From contig CAWJPW010000009.1 in the NCBI GenBank assembly GCA_963844845.1, positions 186,001 through 250,000 on the forward strand: DNA of 64,000 bases, read 5' to 3'. The position numbers and the translations under genes were made by a program. This document shows, one piece after another, positions 17,143 through 25,220 of the stretch. This DNA is from CAWJPW01 sp963844845 (GTDB taxonomy: Bacteria; Acidobacteriota; Thermoanaerobaculia; Thermoanaerobaculales; Sulfomarinibacteraceae). How positions within the stretch are numbered: the first letter of the stretch is position 1; each line of letters opens with the position of its first letter. The notes under the pieces were generated by a model that was not told where the DNA came from, did not search any database, and saw only the letters and a program-made list of their open reading frames with translations.

Positions 17143-17748
17143 ATGATCCGACTGATCAAGCGCTACGGCAGCCGCAAGCTCTACGACACCGAGGAGAGCC
17201 GCTACGTCTCCCTCGAGGAGCTCGCCGCCTGGATTCGCCACGGGACCGAGATCCGGGTGGTAGACAACAAGACGGCCGAAGACGTCACCTCGCAGACGCT
17301 TACCCAGATCATCTCAGAGGAGGGCCGTCACGGGCGCACACTCCTGCCCAACGAGCTCCTGCACGAGCTCATCCGTCTCGGCGAGGAGGCCGTCAGCTCG
17401 GGGGTGGAGCAGCTGCAGACCGGCGTCGATCGGCTGGTGCAAGTTTCCATGGACCGACTCGGCCCCGTGCGCCGGGCCCGCGAGGAGATGGGGCGCCTGC
17501 GCGAGCGGCTCGCCGATCTCGAGGAGTCCCTGGTGGAGCTCGAGCAGGAGCGTCAGGAGCCTCCAGCTCCCGCGCCGGCCCCTGCCCGGACGCGACGTCC
17601 GGCAGCCAAGGCGTCGACGGCCAAGGCCAAGAAGGGCGCCAGCACGACCAAGAAGGCTGGCAGCACCACTCGCAAGGCGTCCACCACCAGGTCCAAGGCG
17701 GCCCCTCGTGGCCGCTCCCGCGCGACCAAAGACGGCAAGGCGTCATGA
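17143..17748 (+). CDS. phaR: Polyhydroxyalkanoate synthesis regulator PhaR with histone-H1-like tail
   Basis: DNA-binding repressor that in known systems also binds the polymer granule and releases phasin genes when granules form. Residues 2-61 are the PHB-accumulation-regulator domain, with LIKRYGSRKLYDTEESRYV and LEELAAWIRHGTEIRVVDN. A helical segment (about 75-140) follows. From about 140 to 201 comes an unusual tail rich in Ala, Lys, Arg, Ser and Thr with repeats like STTKKAG and STTRKAS, resembling the DNA-binding tail of the phasin PhaF and histone H1. The ATG at 17143 has GGAG 7 nt upstream; a start at 17125 would add six residues. It overlaps the next gene (ATGA). Confidence 0.88.
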   Translation: MIRLIKRYGSRKLYDTEESRYVSLEELAAWIRHGTEIRVVDNKTAEDVTSQTLTQIISEEGRHGRTLLPNELLHELIRLGEEAVSSGVEQLQTGVDRLVQVSMDRLGPVRRAREEMGRLRERLADLEESLVELEQERQEPPAPAPAPARTRRPAAKASTAKAKKGASTTKKAGSTTRKASTTRSKAAPRGRSRATKDGKAS

Positions 17749-18062
17749 TTCGCCGCTCCACCCGGGCCCTCTACCTCGCCGGCCTCGGCGTCGTCACCTC
17801 GGCTCGCCGGCAGGGCCAGGCAGTCTTCACCCGCCTCGTCACCGAGGGCCGCAGAGTCGAGCGCCGTGAGCGCGCCCTCCTCAGCGGGCGTGTGGACCGC
17901 CTTCGGCACCGCGCCGACGATCTCGGGGCGGCCGTCGGCGCCCGCCTCGAGTCGGGCTGCGGCGCCCTGCTGCGGCGAGCCGGCGTACCCACCCGGCAGG
18001 AGGTTGCCGAGCTGGTCTCCCGCCTCGCCGAGCTCGACGCCCGGCTGAAGCGCCTGGGTTGA
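17745..18062 (+). CDS. Small phasin-like protein (PhaI/PhaF family)
   Basis: A 105-residue alpha-helical protein. The opening LYLAGLGVVTSARRQGQAVF and the closing RRAGVPTRQEVAELVSRLAE match the two ends of PhaI/PhaF-type granule-associated phasins, and the same layout is seen in the phasin at 20693. It is much richer in arginine than that protein. The four-base overlap with phaR makes one operon. Likely coats storage granules, or pairs with PhaR at the granule surface. Confidence 0.72.
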   Translation: MIRRSTRALYLAGLGVVTSARRQGQAVFTRLVTEGRRVERRERALLSGRVDRLRHRADDLGAAVGARLESGCGALLRRAGVPTRQEVAELVSRLAELDARLKRLG

Positions 18063-18192
18063 CCCGCACCGTTCGGCGGCGCATCTGCCCCGCGACGGTA
18101 TAGCGTGACGCAGGGGCCCCTGGGCACCTCCACGCCGCACCTGCGCTATGCTGGACGAAACCCATCGGACGACTCGGCGACAGGAGGTTGGG

Positions 18193-18618
18193 ATGGCGGC
18201 GGAGATCTTCACCGAGGCCTGGGCTCAGGACTGGCGTACGTGCATCAACGACAACGACGACTACCGCAAGGCGGCCACCCGCTGGGAGGGCGCCATCGCC
18301 CTGGTGATGTCGGCAGACGCCGCGATGGGGGTCCCGGAGCAGCGCGCCGTCGTCGCCGACCTGTGGCATGGCGACTGCCGGGCGGCCTCCGCCGCCGGGC
18401 CGGACGAGCTGGAGAGCCCTCCCTACGTGATCCGGGCCACGCCCGCCACCTGGAAGCGGGTTCTCGACGGCAGCACCGACCCCATCGTCGGGCTCATGGG
18501 AGGAAAGCTCAAGCTCGAGAGGGGCGGTCTCTTCTCTCTTCTGCCTTACGCCCAGGCCGCCAAGCAGCTGGTCACCTCCGCCCGTCAGGTCGCGACGAGC
18601 TTCCCCGAAGGTTGGTAG
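18193..18618 (+). CDS. SCP2 sterol-carrier-domain protein
   Basis: A 141-residue single-domain protein of the SCP-2 sterol-transfer fold, which has a hydrophobic tunnel for lipids or acyl-CoA. Recognisable parts are WEGAIALVMSADAAMG near 33, PPYVIRATPATWKRVLDG near 75, and MGGKLKLERGGLFSLLPYAQ near 99, the typical 'gKlkl.Gd' segment. The start at 18193 follows AGGAGG. Position between the phasin gene and the wax ester synthase suggests lipid delivery in the storage pathway. The following 296 bp up to the wax synthase stop contain no recognisable gene or element. Confidence 0.78.
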   Translation: MAAEIFTEAWAQDWRTCINDNDDYRKAATRWEGAIALVMSADAAMGVPEQRAVVADLWHGDCRAASAAGPDELESPPYVIRATPATWKRVLDGSTDPIVGLMGGKLKLERGGLFSLLPYAQAAKQLVTSARQVATSFPEGW

Positions 18619-18914
18619 CCGTCCGAAGATCACGACGATTATTCACCGCGACCGCCGGTATGTCAGCGAGGGCGACACTTCTGTCGGCCGTAGCGCCCGC
18701 GACGCAGCGTTGCGACGTCCCGGCGCCACCTTGGTCGGGTCACCACCCTGAAGGCATTCCCGCGGCCTCGCGACGATGACTTCCGAGATCTCCGGGCTTT
18801 GGTGGCCCTTGAGAAGCAGCACCACCGGCTGTCAGCTCATGTGAAGTCGTCAGCTCGCGTCGAGTGCCCGCCGCGGTGTCGATGGTCGGGCGGTATGGGA
18901 AGGAGAAGTGGCGG

Positions 18915-20279
18915 CTACCGGCTCGTGCCGGTCAGGGCGTCGGTTTCTTCGACGAAGAGTTCGGCGACGGTGTCGGGGTCTGGCACCAGGCCCGCGTCCA
19001 CCGCCACCCCCACCCGCACCTGCCCGGCATAGCTGAAGATGCTGATGCCCAGCCCGAGACGGGCCGACTGCGGGACCCAGAACATGATGTTCTCCACCGG
19101 CGCCCCGGCGAGGTAAATCGTCTCGCGCGGGCCGGGCACATTGGTGAGCACGAGGGTCGCCTTGCTGCCGAAGATACTCACCCCGAACCCCTGAACCTCG
19201 GGGCTCGTGCGTCCGAGCACCCCCAGCACCCCGAAGGCCACGCCGGCCTCATCCGAGGACTTGATCTCGTCCATCCGGCGCTTCACATCGAGAAGCCGCG
19301 CGGTGGGATCGCGAATACCGATGGGCAGCTCCACGAACACCAGGCCGAACCGGTTACCAAGCTCGTCGGCCTCCTCGGAACGACGCAGGTTCACCGGCAC
19401 CACCGCCCGGATACTGAGGTTGTCCACCGCCTCGCCCCGGGCCGCCAGGTAACGACCCAACGCCCCGGCGACGCCTGCCAAGAGCACGTCGTTCACGGTC
19501 GCCCCAAAGCGCTTCCCGGCGAGCTTGATGGGGTCCAGAGCCACGGGCTCGGTCCACGCCGCCTTCTTGGTCACACCGAGAGGACCATGGAATGGCGTTC
19601 GAGGATCGAGAGGGAGCGTGAGCAGACGCCGCAGCACCCCTGCCGCGCTGGCGCCCGAGCGAGCGAGCTCGAGCACACGCTGAGGGTTGAGAATCGCGTC
19701 CATCCCCTCGTCGAGGATCCTGGTCACCGGCAACGTACGGCGGGTGCGGCGCCGCGCCGACGGCGCCCCCTGCGTCCCATTGCCACCCGGATTCTCCTCC
19801 TGGTCCGTGAGCGAGAACATGACCCGCACCAGCGCCACGCCGTCGCCGATGCAGTGGTGCAGGCGCACCACAAGGGCGCTTCCACCCTCGCCGCGGTCGA
19901 TGACATGCATCTGCCAGAGCGGCCGCGAACGGTCGAGCGGAGTGCTCATGAGGTCGCTCACCAGCTCCTGCAGCGCCGCCTCGTCACCCGGCTCGGGCAG
20001 GGCAACCCGGTGCAGGTGTGCCTTCAGCGCGAAGTGGTCGTCGTCCACCCAGCTCGGCCGACCCAAAGGCAGACGAGACTCGACGACACGCTGGCGAAAA
20101 CGGTCATAGGCCAGGAGCCGGTCCTCGATGACGCTCTTGAGGCGCCCGGGGTCGAGCCGCTCGCGGAAGGTCATGAGACCGGTGATTGTCATCAGGTTGG
20201 TGGGCTCCTCCATGCGGAGCCACGCGCTGTCCACATTGGACAGCGGTTCGCTCGTCTCGGGCGGCAACTCCACCGTCAC
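18915..20279 (-). CDS. Wax ester synthase / diacylglycerol acyltransferase (WS/DGAT)
   Basis: Makes wax esters or triacylglycerol from acyl-CoA at the membrane or granule surface. The catalytic HHxxxDG is present as HHCIGDG (141-147). PLDRSRPLWQMHVIDR and KRFGATVNDVLLAGVAGAL are further family signatures, and the 454-residue length is normal. The GTG at 20279 is chosen because GGGAGG lies 7 nt upstream; the longer in-frame extension is GC-rich and unlike the family. It is divergent from the phasin gene, with one operator-like dyad between them. Confidence 0.9.
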   Translation of the reverse strand: MTVELPPETSEPLSNVDSAWLRMEEPTNLMTITGLMTFRERLDPGRLKSVIEDRLLAYDRFRQRVVESRLPLGRPSWVDDDHFALKAHLHRVALPEPGDEAALQELVSDLMSTPLDRSRPLWQMHVIDRGEGGSALVVRLHHCIGDGVALVRVMFSLTDQEENPGGNGTQGAPSARRRTRRTLPVTRILDEGMDAILNPQRVLELARSGASAAGVLRRLLTLPLDPRTPFHGPLGVTKKAAWTEPVALDPIKLAGKRFGATVNDVLLAGVAGALGRYLAARGEAVDNLSIRAVVPVNLRRSEEADELGNRFGLVFVELPIGIRDPTARLLDVKRRMDEIKSSDEAGVAFGVLGVLGRTSPEVQGFGVSIFGSKATLVLTNVPGPRETIYLAGAPVENIMFWVPQSARLGLGISIFSYAGQVRVGVAVDAGLVPDPDTVAELFVEETDALTGTSR

Positions 20280-20465
20280 GTCAACGCCTCCCGTGCGCCT
20301 CGCTCTTCTTTGCCGAGCCTGTTCGCGACCATGATGATACCAGCTGCCACCTCCCCTCGAGCGAGCCCCAGCGCCGCCTCGAACCAGGGAGCCACCGGCA
20401 CGCGCGGCCGCCCGGGTGCGGCACGTCCCGTTCGACCACCCAGACAACGTCAGAATCGTGCTGAA

Positions 20466-20480
20466 TGCCACACTGCGGCA
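20466..20480. promoter_or_regulatory. PhaR-type operator dyad between WS/DGAT and phasin genes
   Basis: TGCCAC-ACT-GCGGCA matches the 15-bp dyad found at the phaR, phasin and parA promoters, within a longer imperfect palindrome (TGCTGAA...TTCAGCA). It is about 190 bp upstream of the WS/DGAT start and about 85 bp upstream of the phasin -35 box, so it could serve either gene. Confidence 0.5.
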
Positions 20481-20565
20481 TTTTCAGCATTCATCACCTC
20501 ATGCTACTCATCTTATTTTTGGTGTAACATCACTTAAAGAAATTGACGCAATGCAGAAAAATCGC

Positions 20566-20594
20566 TTGACAGACGTGCCGCAGCGCGTTATATT
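20566..20594 (+). promoter_or_regulatory. Promoter of the phasin gene
   Basis: TTGACA (20566-20571), 17-bp spacer, TATATT (20589-20594): close to consensus and preceded by an AT-rich stretch (about 20500-20560) that stands out from the genome and may act as an UP element. This fits a highly expressed granule coat protein. The leader is about 90 nt. Confidence 0.75.
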
Positions 20595-20623
20595 CTCCCT
20601 GTGATTGATGCCGCATAGCGGCA
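20576..20623. promoter_or_regulatory. Two copies of the PhaR-type operator dyad at the phasin gene
   Basis: Copy 1, TGCCGC-AGC-GCGTTA (20576-20590), sits in the promoter spacer at the same offset as in phaR. Copy 2 is the perfect dyad TGCCGC-ATA-GCGGCA (20609-20623), about 8 bp past the start of transcription. Centres are 33 bp apart. Binding at both would block RNA polymerase, as expected for repression by PhaR. Confidence 0.68.
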
Positions 20624-20692
20624 TAGCGAACCGCCAGGGTACGAAACTCAACGGGTCGGAACGCCGACCGGGACTATGCACGGAGGTGCGTG

Positions 20693-21103
20693 ATGGTGAC
20701 CAAGAAGGCCAAGGAGATGCAGAGCGACATGGTGGAATCCGCCCACAAGGTCTGGCTGGCGGGCCTCGGAGCCCTTGCCGTGGCCGAGCAGGAGGGCAGC
20801 AAGGTGTTCAAGAACCTGGTCGAGAAGGGCCAGGGCGTGGAGTCCAAGGGCAAGGAGCAGGTCGACAAGGCGAAGGGCGCCGTCACCGGCATGCGTACCG
20901 TGGTGGAGAGCTACTGGGAGACGCTCGAGAAGACCGTCGACGAGAAGGTAACGGGCGCCATCCGTCGTCTCGGCGTCCCCACCAAGGACGAGATCGCGAA
21001 GCTCACGAAGAAGGTCGAGGAGCTCACCGCCAGCATCGACAAGCTGCGCAAGAAGGACTCCCCGCCCAAGCAAACCGGATCCAAGTCTGCCCCGACCACC
21101 TGA
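20693..21103 (+). CDS. Phasin, PhaI/PhaF family
   Basis: A 136-residue amphipathic helical granule-associated protein. ESAHKVWLAGLGALAVAEQE near 17-36 and RRLGVPTKDEIAKLTKKVEE near 92-111 are the family's conserved ends, joined by a long charged helix. A lysine-rich tail of about 15 residues follows (KKDSPPKQTGSKSAPTT). The ATG at 20693 has GGAGG six bases upstream; a GTG three bases earlier is too close. Its strong promoter and operator dyads imply high, granule-dependent expression. Confidence 0.88.
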   Translation: MVTKKAKEMQSDMVESAHKVWLAGLGALAVAEQEGSKVFKNLVEKGQGVESKGKEQVDKAKGAVTGMRTVVESYWETLEKTVDEKVTGAIRRLGVPTKDEIAKLTKKVEELTASIDKLRKKDSPPKQTGSKSAPTT

Positions 21104-21159
21104 CGTCGGGACCCTTCCCGAGCTCTGAGCGCCGTCGCGAGGCGGCGCTTGCCGTTGGG

Positions 21160-22839
21160 CTAACGCTCGCCCCGCCGCAAGGGCAGCAGGAGCCCGAGCG
21201 CGATGAGGCCGGTCCATACCGGCCACGGCACATGGACAGCCGCGAGCATCGCGCCGCTCACCAGACAGAAGCCTCCGTAGAGGGTGGCGCGCAGGCCCGT
21301 GAACGGGCTTTCCGGAGGCCTCCTGGTATGTTGCTCCAGCAGCCGGAGGCCTTCCGTCACGAGCGCGGGCACCCGCACGACGGCCTCGAGGATGTCCGGC
21401 GCGCCCCGCATCACCTCCCGCGACAGACGTAGGGGGCTGAACATCTGCCGAAACACCCGTCTCACATGGCGCTCGGACGCCTCGGCGACGTTGAAGTCGG
21501 AGTCGAGCAGGAAGCCCAATGCCTCGTAGGTCACCAACGCCTTCACCGTCATCACCAGCTCGACGGGAAAGTACATGTGGTAATGGCCCCCCCGCCGCAC
21601 CGACTCCAGCAGGAGCTGCGCTAAGGAGTACTCCTCCAGTCGCCTGGCACGACGCCAGCGGCGGCTGATCTCCTCCACCTCACGACGGAATCCGGCGGGG
21701 TCGCAGCCCGGCGCCTGGTCCGCCAGAGCCGTGAGGTAGCGAGCGGCCCCCTCGAAGTCTTCGATCACCACACAGTAGTAGTAGTACAGCAGTGACCGCC
21801 GGAGCTCGCGGTCGAGACGACCCACCATCCCAAGGTCGATGAAGCCCAGGCGAGGCCCGGGCAGCACCAGAAGGTTGGCAGGGTGGAGGTCGGCGTGGAA
21901 GAAGCCGTCCTGATAGAGCATGCGGATGACCGCCGACGCGCCCGCGTCGATGAGGCGGGCGCGATCCTCGGCAGACAGCGCCAGGGCCTCGGGCGTGTCC
22001 GGCCGGAAGCCCTCCAGGTACTCCATGCAGAGCACGTCACGTCCCGACAGCGTCCGCTCGATGCCGGGGAACACGACCTCCGGAAGATCGCGGAAGTTGG
22101 CGGCGAAGGTCTCGGCGTTCTCCGCCTCGCGCGTCATCTCGACCTCGTGCAGCGTGTACTGGAGGAACTCCGCCACCAGTCGACGCGGGTGGTAGCGGGG
22201 CAGCAGCAGCTGCAGCGTCGCACCGACCCCGCGCAGCAGCCTGGCGTCGCGGTGCAGCACGTGACGGATCCCCGGCTTGACCACCTTGAGGATCACCGCC
22301 TCTCCGCTGTGTGTGGTGGCACGGTGGGTCTGGGCGATGGATGCGGAGGCCAGCGGCGCCGGGTCAACCCACGCAAAGAGCTCGTCGAGGGGCCGACCGA
22401 GATCGCGCTCGACGATCTCCTGGATGGCTTCGAACGGTACCGGCGGCAGCCGGTCGAGCAGGTTACGAAGCTCCGAGGTCACCGTTTCCGGTAGGAGATC
22501 GCGGCGCAGGCTGAGTAGCTGTCCCAGCTTCACGAAGGTCGGACCGAGCAGCTCGAGCCGCCGGCGCAGCTGCACGGGAAACGGCTGCCGTACGAGCTCG
22601 CGGCTGACGAACAGGTACAAGGGCAGGCTTGCCAGCATCCACGCTGCGCCTCCGAGGGCGGTTCGCCGCTCCCGGCGCCGCCGCCTCGCCTCGGCCACGA
22701 AAGCCCCCGCCAGTAGCCCGAAGACATGGCGCTGGATCTCCGCGAAGCGCCGCACGAGCCCTCGCTGACGCCACCGCGGCCGCCCACGTGGCGCGCCCCC
22801 TCTTCCCGCGCGGACCCCGTCGGCCCCCCCGCCGGTCAC
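21160..22839 (-). CDS. ABC1/UbiB-family atypical protein kinase-like ATPase
   Basis: A 559-residue membrane-anchored member of the ABC1/ADCK/UbiB family, linked to quinone biosynthesis and isoprenoid lipid handling. The KxGQ helix (FVKLGQLLSLRRDLLP), the alanine-rich loop (PLASASIAQTHRA), the lysine in VILKVVKPGI and the metal motif FIDLGMVG are present. Two hydrophobic helices close the protein. The GTG at 22839 follows GGGGGTG. Its start overlaps the stop of a 10-codon reading frame that has the better ribosome site. HMG-CoA reductase lies directly upstream, suggesting a shared isoprenoid or quinone theme. Confidence 0.85.
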   Translation of the reverse strand: MTGGGADGVRAGRGGAPRGRPRWRQRGLVRRFAEIQRHVFGLLAGAFVAEARRRRRERRTALGGAAWMLASLPLYLFVSRELVRQPFPVQLRRRLELLGPTFVKLGQLLSLRRDLLPETVTSELRNLLDRLPPVPFEAIQEIVERDLGRPLDELFAWVDPAPLASASIAQTHRATTHSGEAVILKVVKPGIRHVLHRDARLLRGVGATLQLLLPRYHPRRLVAEFLQYTLHEVEMTREAENAETFAANFRDLPEVVFPGIERTLSGRDVLCMEYLEGFRPDTPEALALSAEDRARLIDAGASAVIRMLYQDGFFHADLHPANLLVLPGPRLGFIDLGMVGRLDRELRRSLLYYYYCVVIEDFEGAARYLTALADQAPGCDPAGFRREVEEISRRWRRARRLEEYSLAQLLLESVRRGGHYHMYFPVELVMTVKALVTYEALGFLLDSDFNVAEASERHVRRVFRQMFSPLRLSREVMRGAPDILEAVVRVPALVTEGLRLLEQHTRRPPESPFTGLRATLYGGFCLVSGAMLAAVHVPWPVWTGLIALGLLLPLRRGER

Positions 22840-22868
22840 GGCGCACCCCCGAGCCGCCGCTCGCTCAT
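22836..22868 (-). CDS. Possible 10-codon leader peptide coupled to the UbiB-like gene
   Basis: Twelve bases after the HMG-CoA reductase stop, a GAGGAG ribosome site precedes ATG and ten codons (MSERRLGGAP), whose TGA overlaps the GTG start of the UbiB-like gene (GTGA). It may couple translation of the two genes, or mark an old frameshift at the true N-terminus. Too short for composition to help. Confidence 0.3.
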   Translation of the reverse strand: MSERRLGGAP

Positions 22869-22879
22869 GGCGAGGCTCC

Positions 22880-24466
22880 TCAGCGGTTGCGCCCGTACTT
22901 CTCGTGGCTGGAGACCCAGTCAAGCGAGGAGATGGCGGCGCCCAGCGAGATCTCACCGGCCAGCGCCACCGCCGCGACGATCTCGGCCAGCTTCCGGACC
23001 TTGGCCTTACCGACACACCCAAGAAGCTCGAGGCATTCGCGCTGGGTCGCGAGGCCCGTTCCGCCGCCGTACGTGGCCACGATCAGGGACGGAATCGTGA
23101 TCGAGAGGTAGAGGTCACGGTCCGGCGTGAGCTCGGAGTAGAGGATCCCGGAGGAGGACTCGGCCACGTTTGCCACATCCTGTCCGGTGGCGATGAACAT
23201 GGCAGTGATTCCGTTGGGCGAGTGGCAGCCGTTGTTGTTGGCGCCCGAGAGGAACGCGCCCACGTTGGCAATAGAGGAGTGATACTGGAGGCTCTCCGGC
23301 TCCACCCGCATGTTCTCGATCAGCACCTCGCGGGGAATCACTACCTCCGCGGTGACCCGCTTGCCGCGCGTACGCATAACGTTGATCTGAGAGTGCTTCT
23401 TGTCGGTGGCCAGATTCGACTCCAGGTAGAACGACCGCACCGTGTCCACCTGGTCGAGGATCCAGCTGCAGGCGGCGAATGTCGCCCGCCCGACCATGTT
23501 CTGACCGGCGGCGTCACCGGTGGAGAAGTTGAAGCGCAGGAAAGCGATCTTGCTCGCCAGGTAGGTGTCGACATAGAGCAGCTTCGCGACCTTGGAGGTG
23601 GCCTCCGCCGCCTGCCGGATCTCCTCGAGGTGCTCGTCGACCCAGTCGCGGAAGCCGCGCGCTTCCCGCGCCGACTCGAACACGAACACGGGCGCCCGCT
23701 GCATCTTGTCGTCCTGCACGGTCGTGATGGCGCCGCCGGCGAGATTGATGACCTTCATCCCCCGGTTGTAGGACGCCACCAGCGTGCCCTCCGTGGTGGC
23801 GAGCGGGATGAGGTACTCCCCCTGAGCGAACTCACCGTTGACGCGCAGCGGGCCGGCGAGGCCGATGGGGACCTGAGCGACGCCGCTGAAGTTCTCGATG
23901 TTGCCACCAGTCATGGTGGGATCGAAGGAGTACGACTTGACGTGGTGGAGCGTCGCTCCGGTGAAGCTCTCGGCGAACTGCTGGCGGCGCGCAATGATCT
24001 CGGGCGAGGTGTTGTCTTCCTTGTCGTAGGGCACCGAGGTCGCCGCCTGTGTGACGTCCCGGATCGAGTCCTTGACCGTAAACCTCAGCTTGCCGAAAGG
24101 GGTCGTGTCGAAGACCAGCTCGAGCTCATGCTTGCCCTTGCCGAGCTCCCCCCCCTCCCACACCATGGTGACGACCTTGGCGAGGGGAAACGGCAAGGGA
24201 GCTGCGGTCGAGATGTCCCTCGGGCGCACCGTAGCGTCATCGTCGAGATCGACTCGGAGCCGCTCGAGCGGCACCGAAGCGCCATCCACGCTCACCTCCC
24301 GGATCCCCACCACGCGGGCATCGCTGAGACGGTTCTTGAGGCTGAAGTGAACGCCTTCCCCATCGCTACGGAGACTCCCCAGAGTATAGAGCTGCTTCAG
24401 GATCAGTGACGGAATTCTCACCACGTACTCCCGTCCGGTATCGAGGTTTGGTCTCGAGTCTATCAC
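22880..24466 (-). CDS. Hydroxymethylglutaryl-CoA reductase with long N-terminal extension
   Basis: Reduces HMG-CoA to mevalonate, the committed step of the mevalonate isoprenoid route. The catalytic domain (about 150-528) shows ENFSGVAQVPIGLAGPL (from 191), TTEGTLVASYNRG, STGDAAGQNMVG, and IATGQDVANVAESS, all at expected places. The first ~150 residues are a beta-rich domain of unknown role (VVRIPSLILKQLYTLGSL) not found in short bacterial class II enzymes. The GTG at 24466 has a weak ribosome site, so the start is uncertain. No other mevalonate-pathway gene is in the window. Confidence 0.87.
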   Translation of the reverse strand: MIDSRPNLDTGREYVVRIPSLILKQLYTLGSLRSDGEGVHFSLKNRLSDARVVGIREVSVDGASVPLERLRVDLDDDATVRPRDISTAAPLPFPLAKVVTMVWEGGELGKGKHELELVFDTTPFGKLRFTVKDSIRDVTQAATSVPYDKEDNTSPEIIARRQQFAESFTGATLHHVKSYSFDPTMTGGNIENFSGVAQVPIGLAGPLRVNGEFAQGEYLIPLATTEGTLVASYNRGMKVINLAGGAITTVQDDKMQRAPVFVFESAREARGFRDWVDEHLEEIRQAAEATSKVAKLLYVDTYLASKIAFLRFNFSTGDAAGQNMVGRATFAACSWILDQVDTVRSFYLESNLATDKKHSQINVMRTRGKRVTAEVVIPREVLIENMRVEPESLQYHSSIANVGAFLSGANNNGCHSPNGITAMFIATGQDVANVAESSSGILYSELTPDRDLYLSITIPSLIVATYGGGTGLATQRECLELLGCVGKAKVRKLAEIVAAVALAGEISLGAAISSLDWVSSHEKYGRNR

Positions 24467-24486
24467 CGTGCCGGCGCTTCGAGGAG

Positions 24487-25128
24487 CTACCAGCGCAGCG
24501 TCACCCCGACGCTCGCTTCGCCCTGAACGAAGTTGCTGGAGTAACCGAACTCGGCCGCGTTGCTGTGGTTGGACAGCGCGTCGTTGGCCGCGGTCCAGTA
24601 GCCTCTGAGATCGACGCGCAAGCCGACGTGGGGTGACAGGACGTACTTGGCGCCGGTGGCGAGGCTCGCCGAGAAGCGGGTGTCGGCGCTGCCTCCCGTG
24701 ACCTGCGGCTCGAGCAGCGTGACCCCTGCGCCGACGCCCACGTAAACCGTGCCGAAACGCCGGAACCAGCTCTGAACGAGACCCAGGTGGAGGTAGGTCA
24801 CATCCAGGTCGCCGAGCTCGCGGGAGCCAGTTGAGAGCTCATACCTGCTCTGCAGCGCTCCGCTCTGACGACTGACCCAGAGCTCCATCTGCCGGTCGGC
24901 GCTGACCGGAAGGTCGAGGGCGAGGCCATAGGACGCCGACCCCTCGAGGTCGGCGGTGAACTTGAACGGGAAGACGACGGTGTCGAACCCTTCCACGCGA
25001 CCACCGTCGCGGTAACCGCCGAACACGGTGAGCTCCGGCCGGGTGATCCCGTCGCCCGACCCCGGCGCCCACTGCGCCCATGCCAGCGAGGGCGCCAGCA
25101 GCACGAGCACGACCATCAACCTGCGCAT
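24487..25128 (-). CDS. Outer-membrane beta-barrel protein
   Basis: A 213-residue exported protein with a clear signal peptide (MRRLMVVLVLLAPSLAWA). The mature part alternates beta strands and ends in an aromatic residue (ASVGVTLRW), like OmpW/OmpX-type small barrels. GGAGGG precedes the ATG. It runs in the same direction as HMG-CoA reductase, 20 bp upstream of it. Ligand or role unknown. Confidence 0.7.
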   Translation of the reverse strand: MRRLMVVLVLLAPSLAWAQWAPGSGDGITRPELTVFGGYRDGGRVEGFDTVVFPFKFTADLEGSASYGLALDLPVSADRQMELWVSRQSGALQSRYELSTGSRELGDLDVTYLHLGLVQSWFRRFGTVYVGVGAGVTLLEPQVTGGSADTRFSASLATGAKYVLSPHVGLRVDLRGYWTAANDALSNHSNAAEFGYSSNFVQGEASVGVTLRW

Positions 25129-25220
25129 TCACCCTCCACTGCCGGCGGCGTGACTGCCGCACGTGAGATGCCTCCGACTATAATCCGCTCGCGCGGCACC
25201 AGCAACGCCGGAGGAACCGC

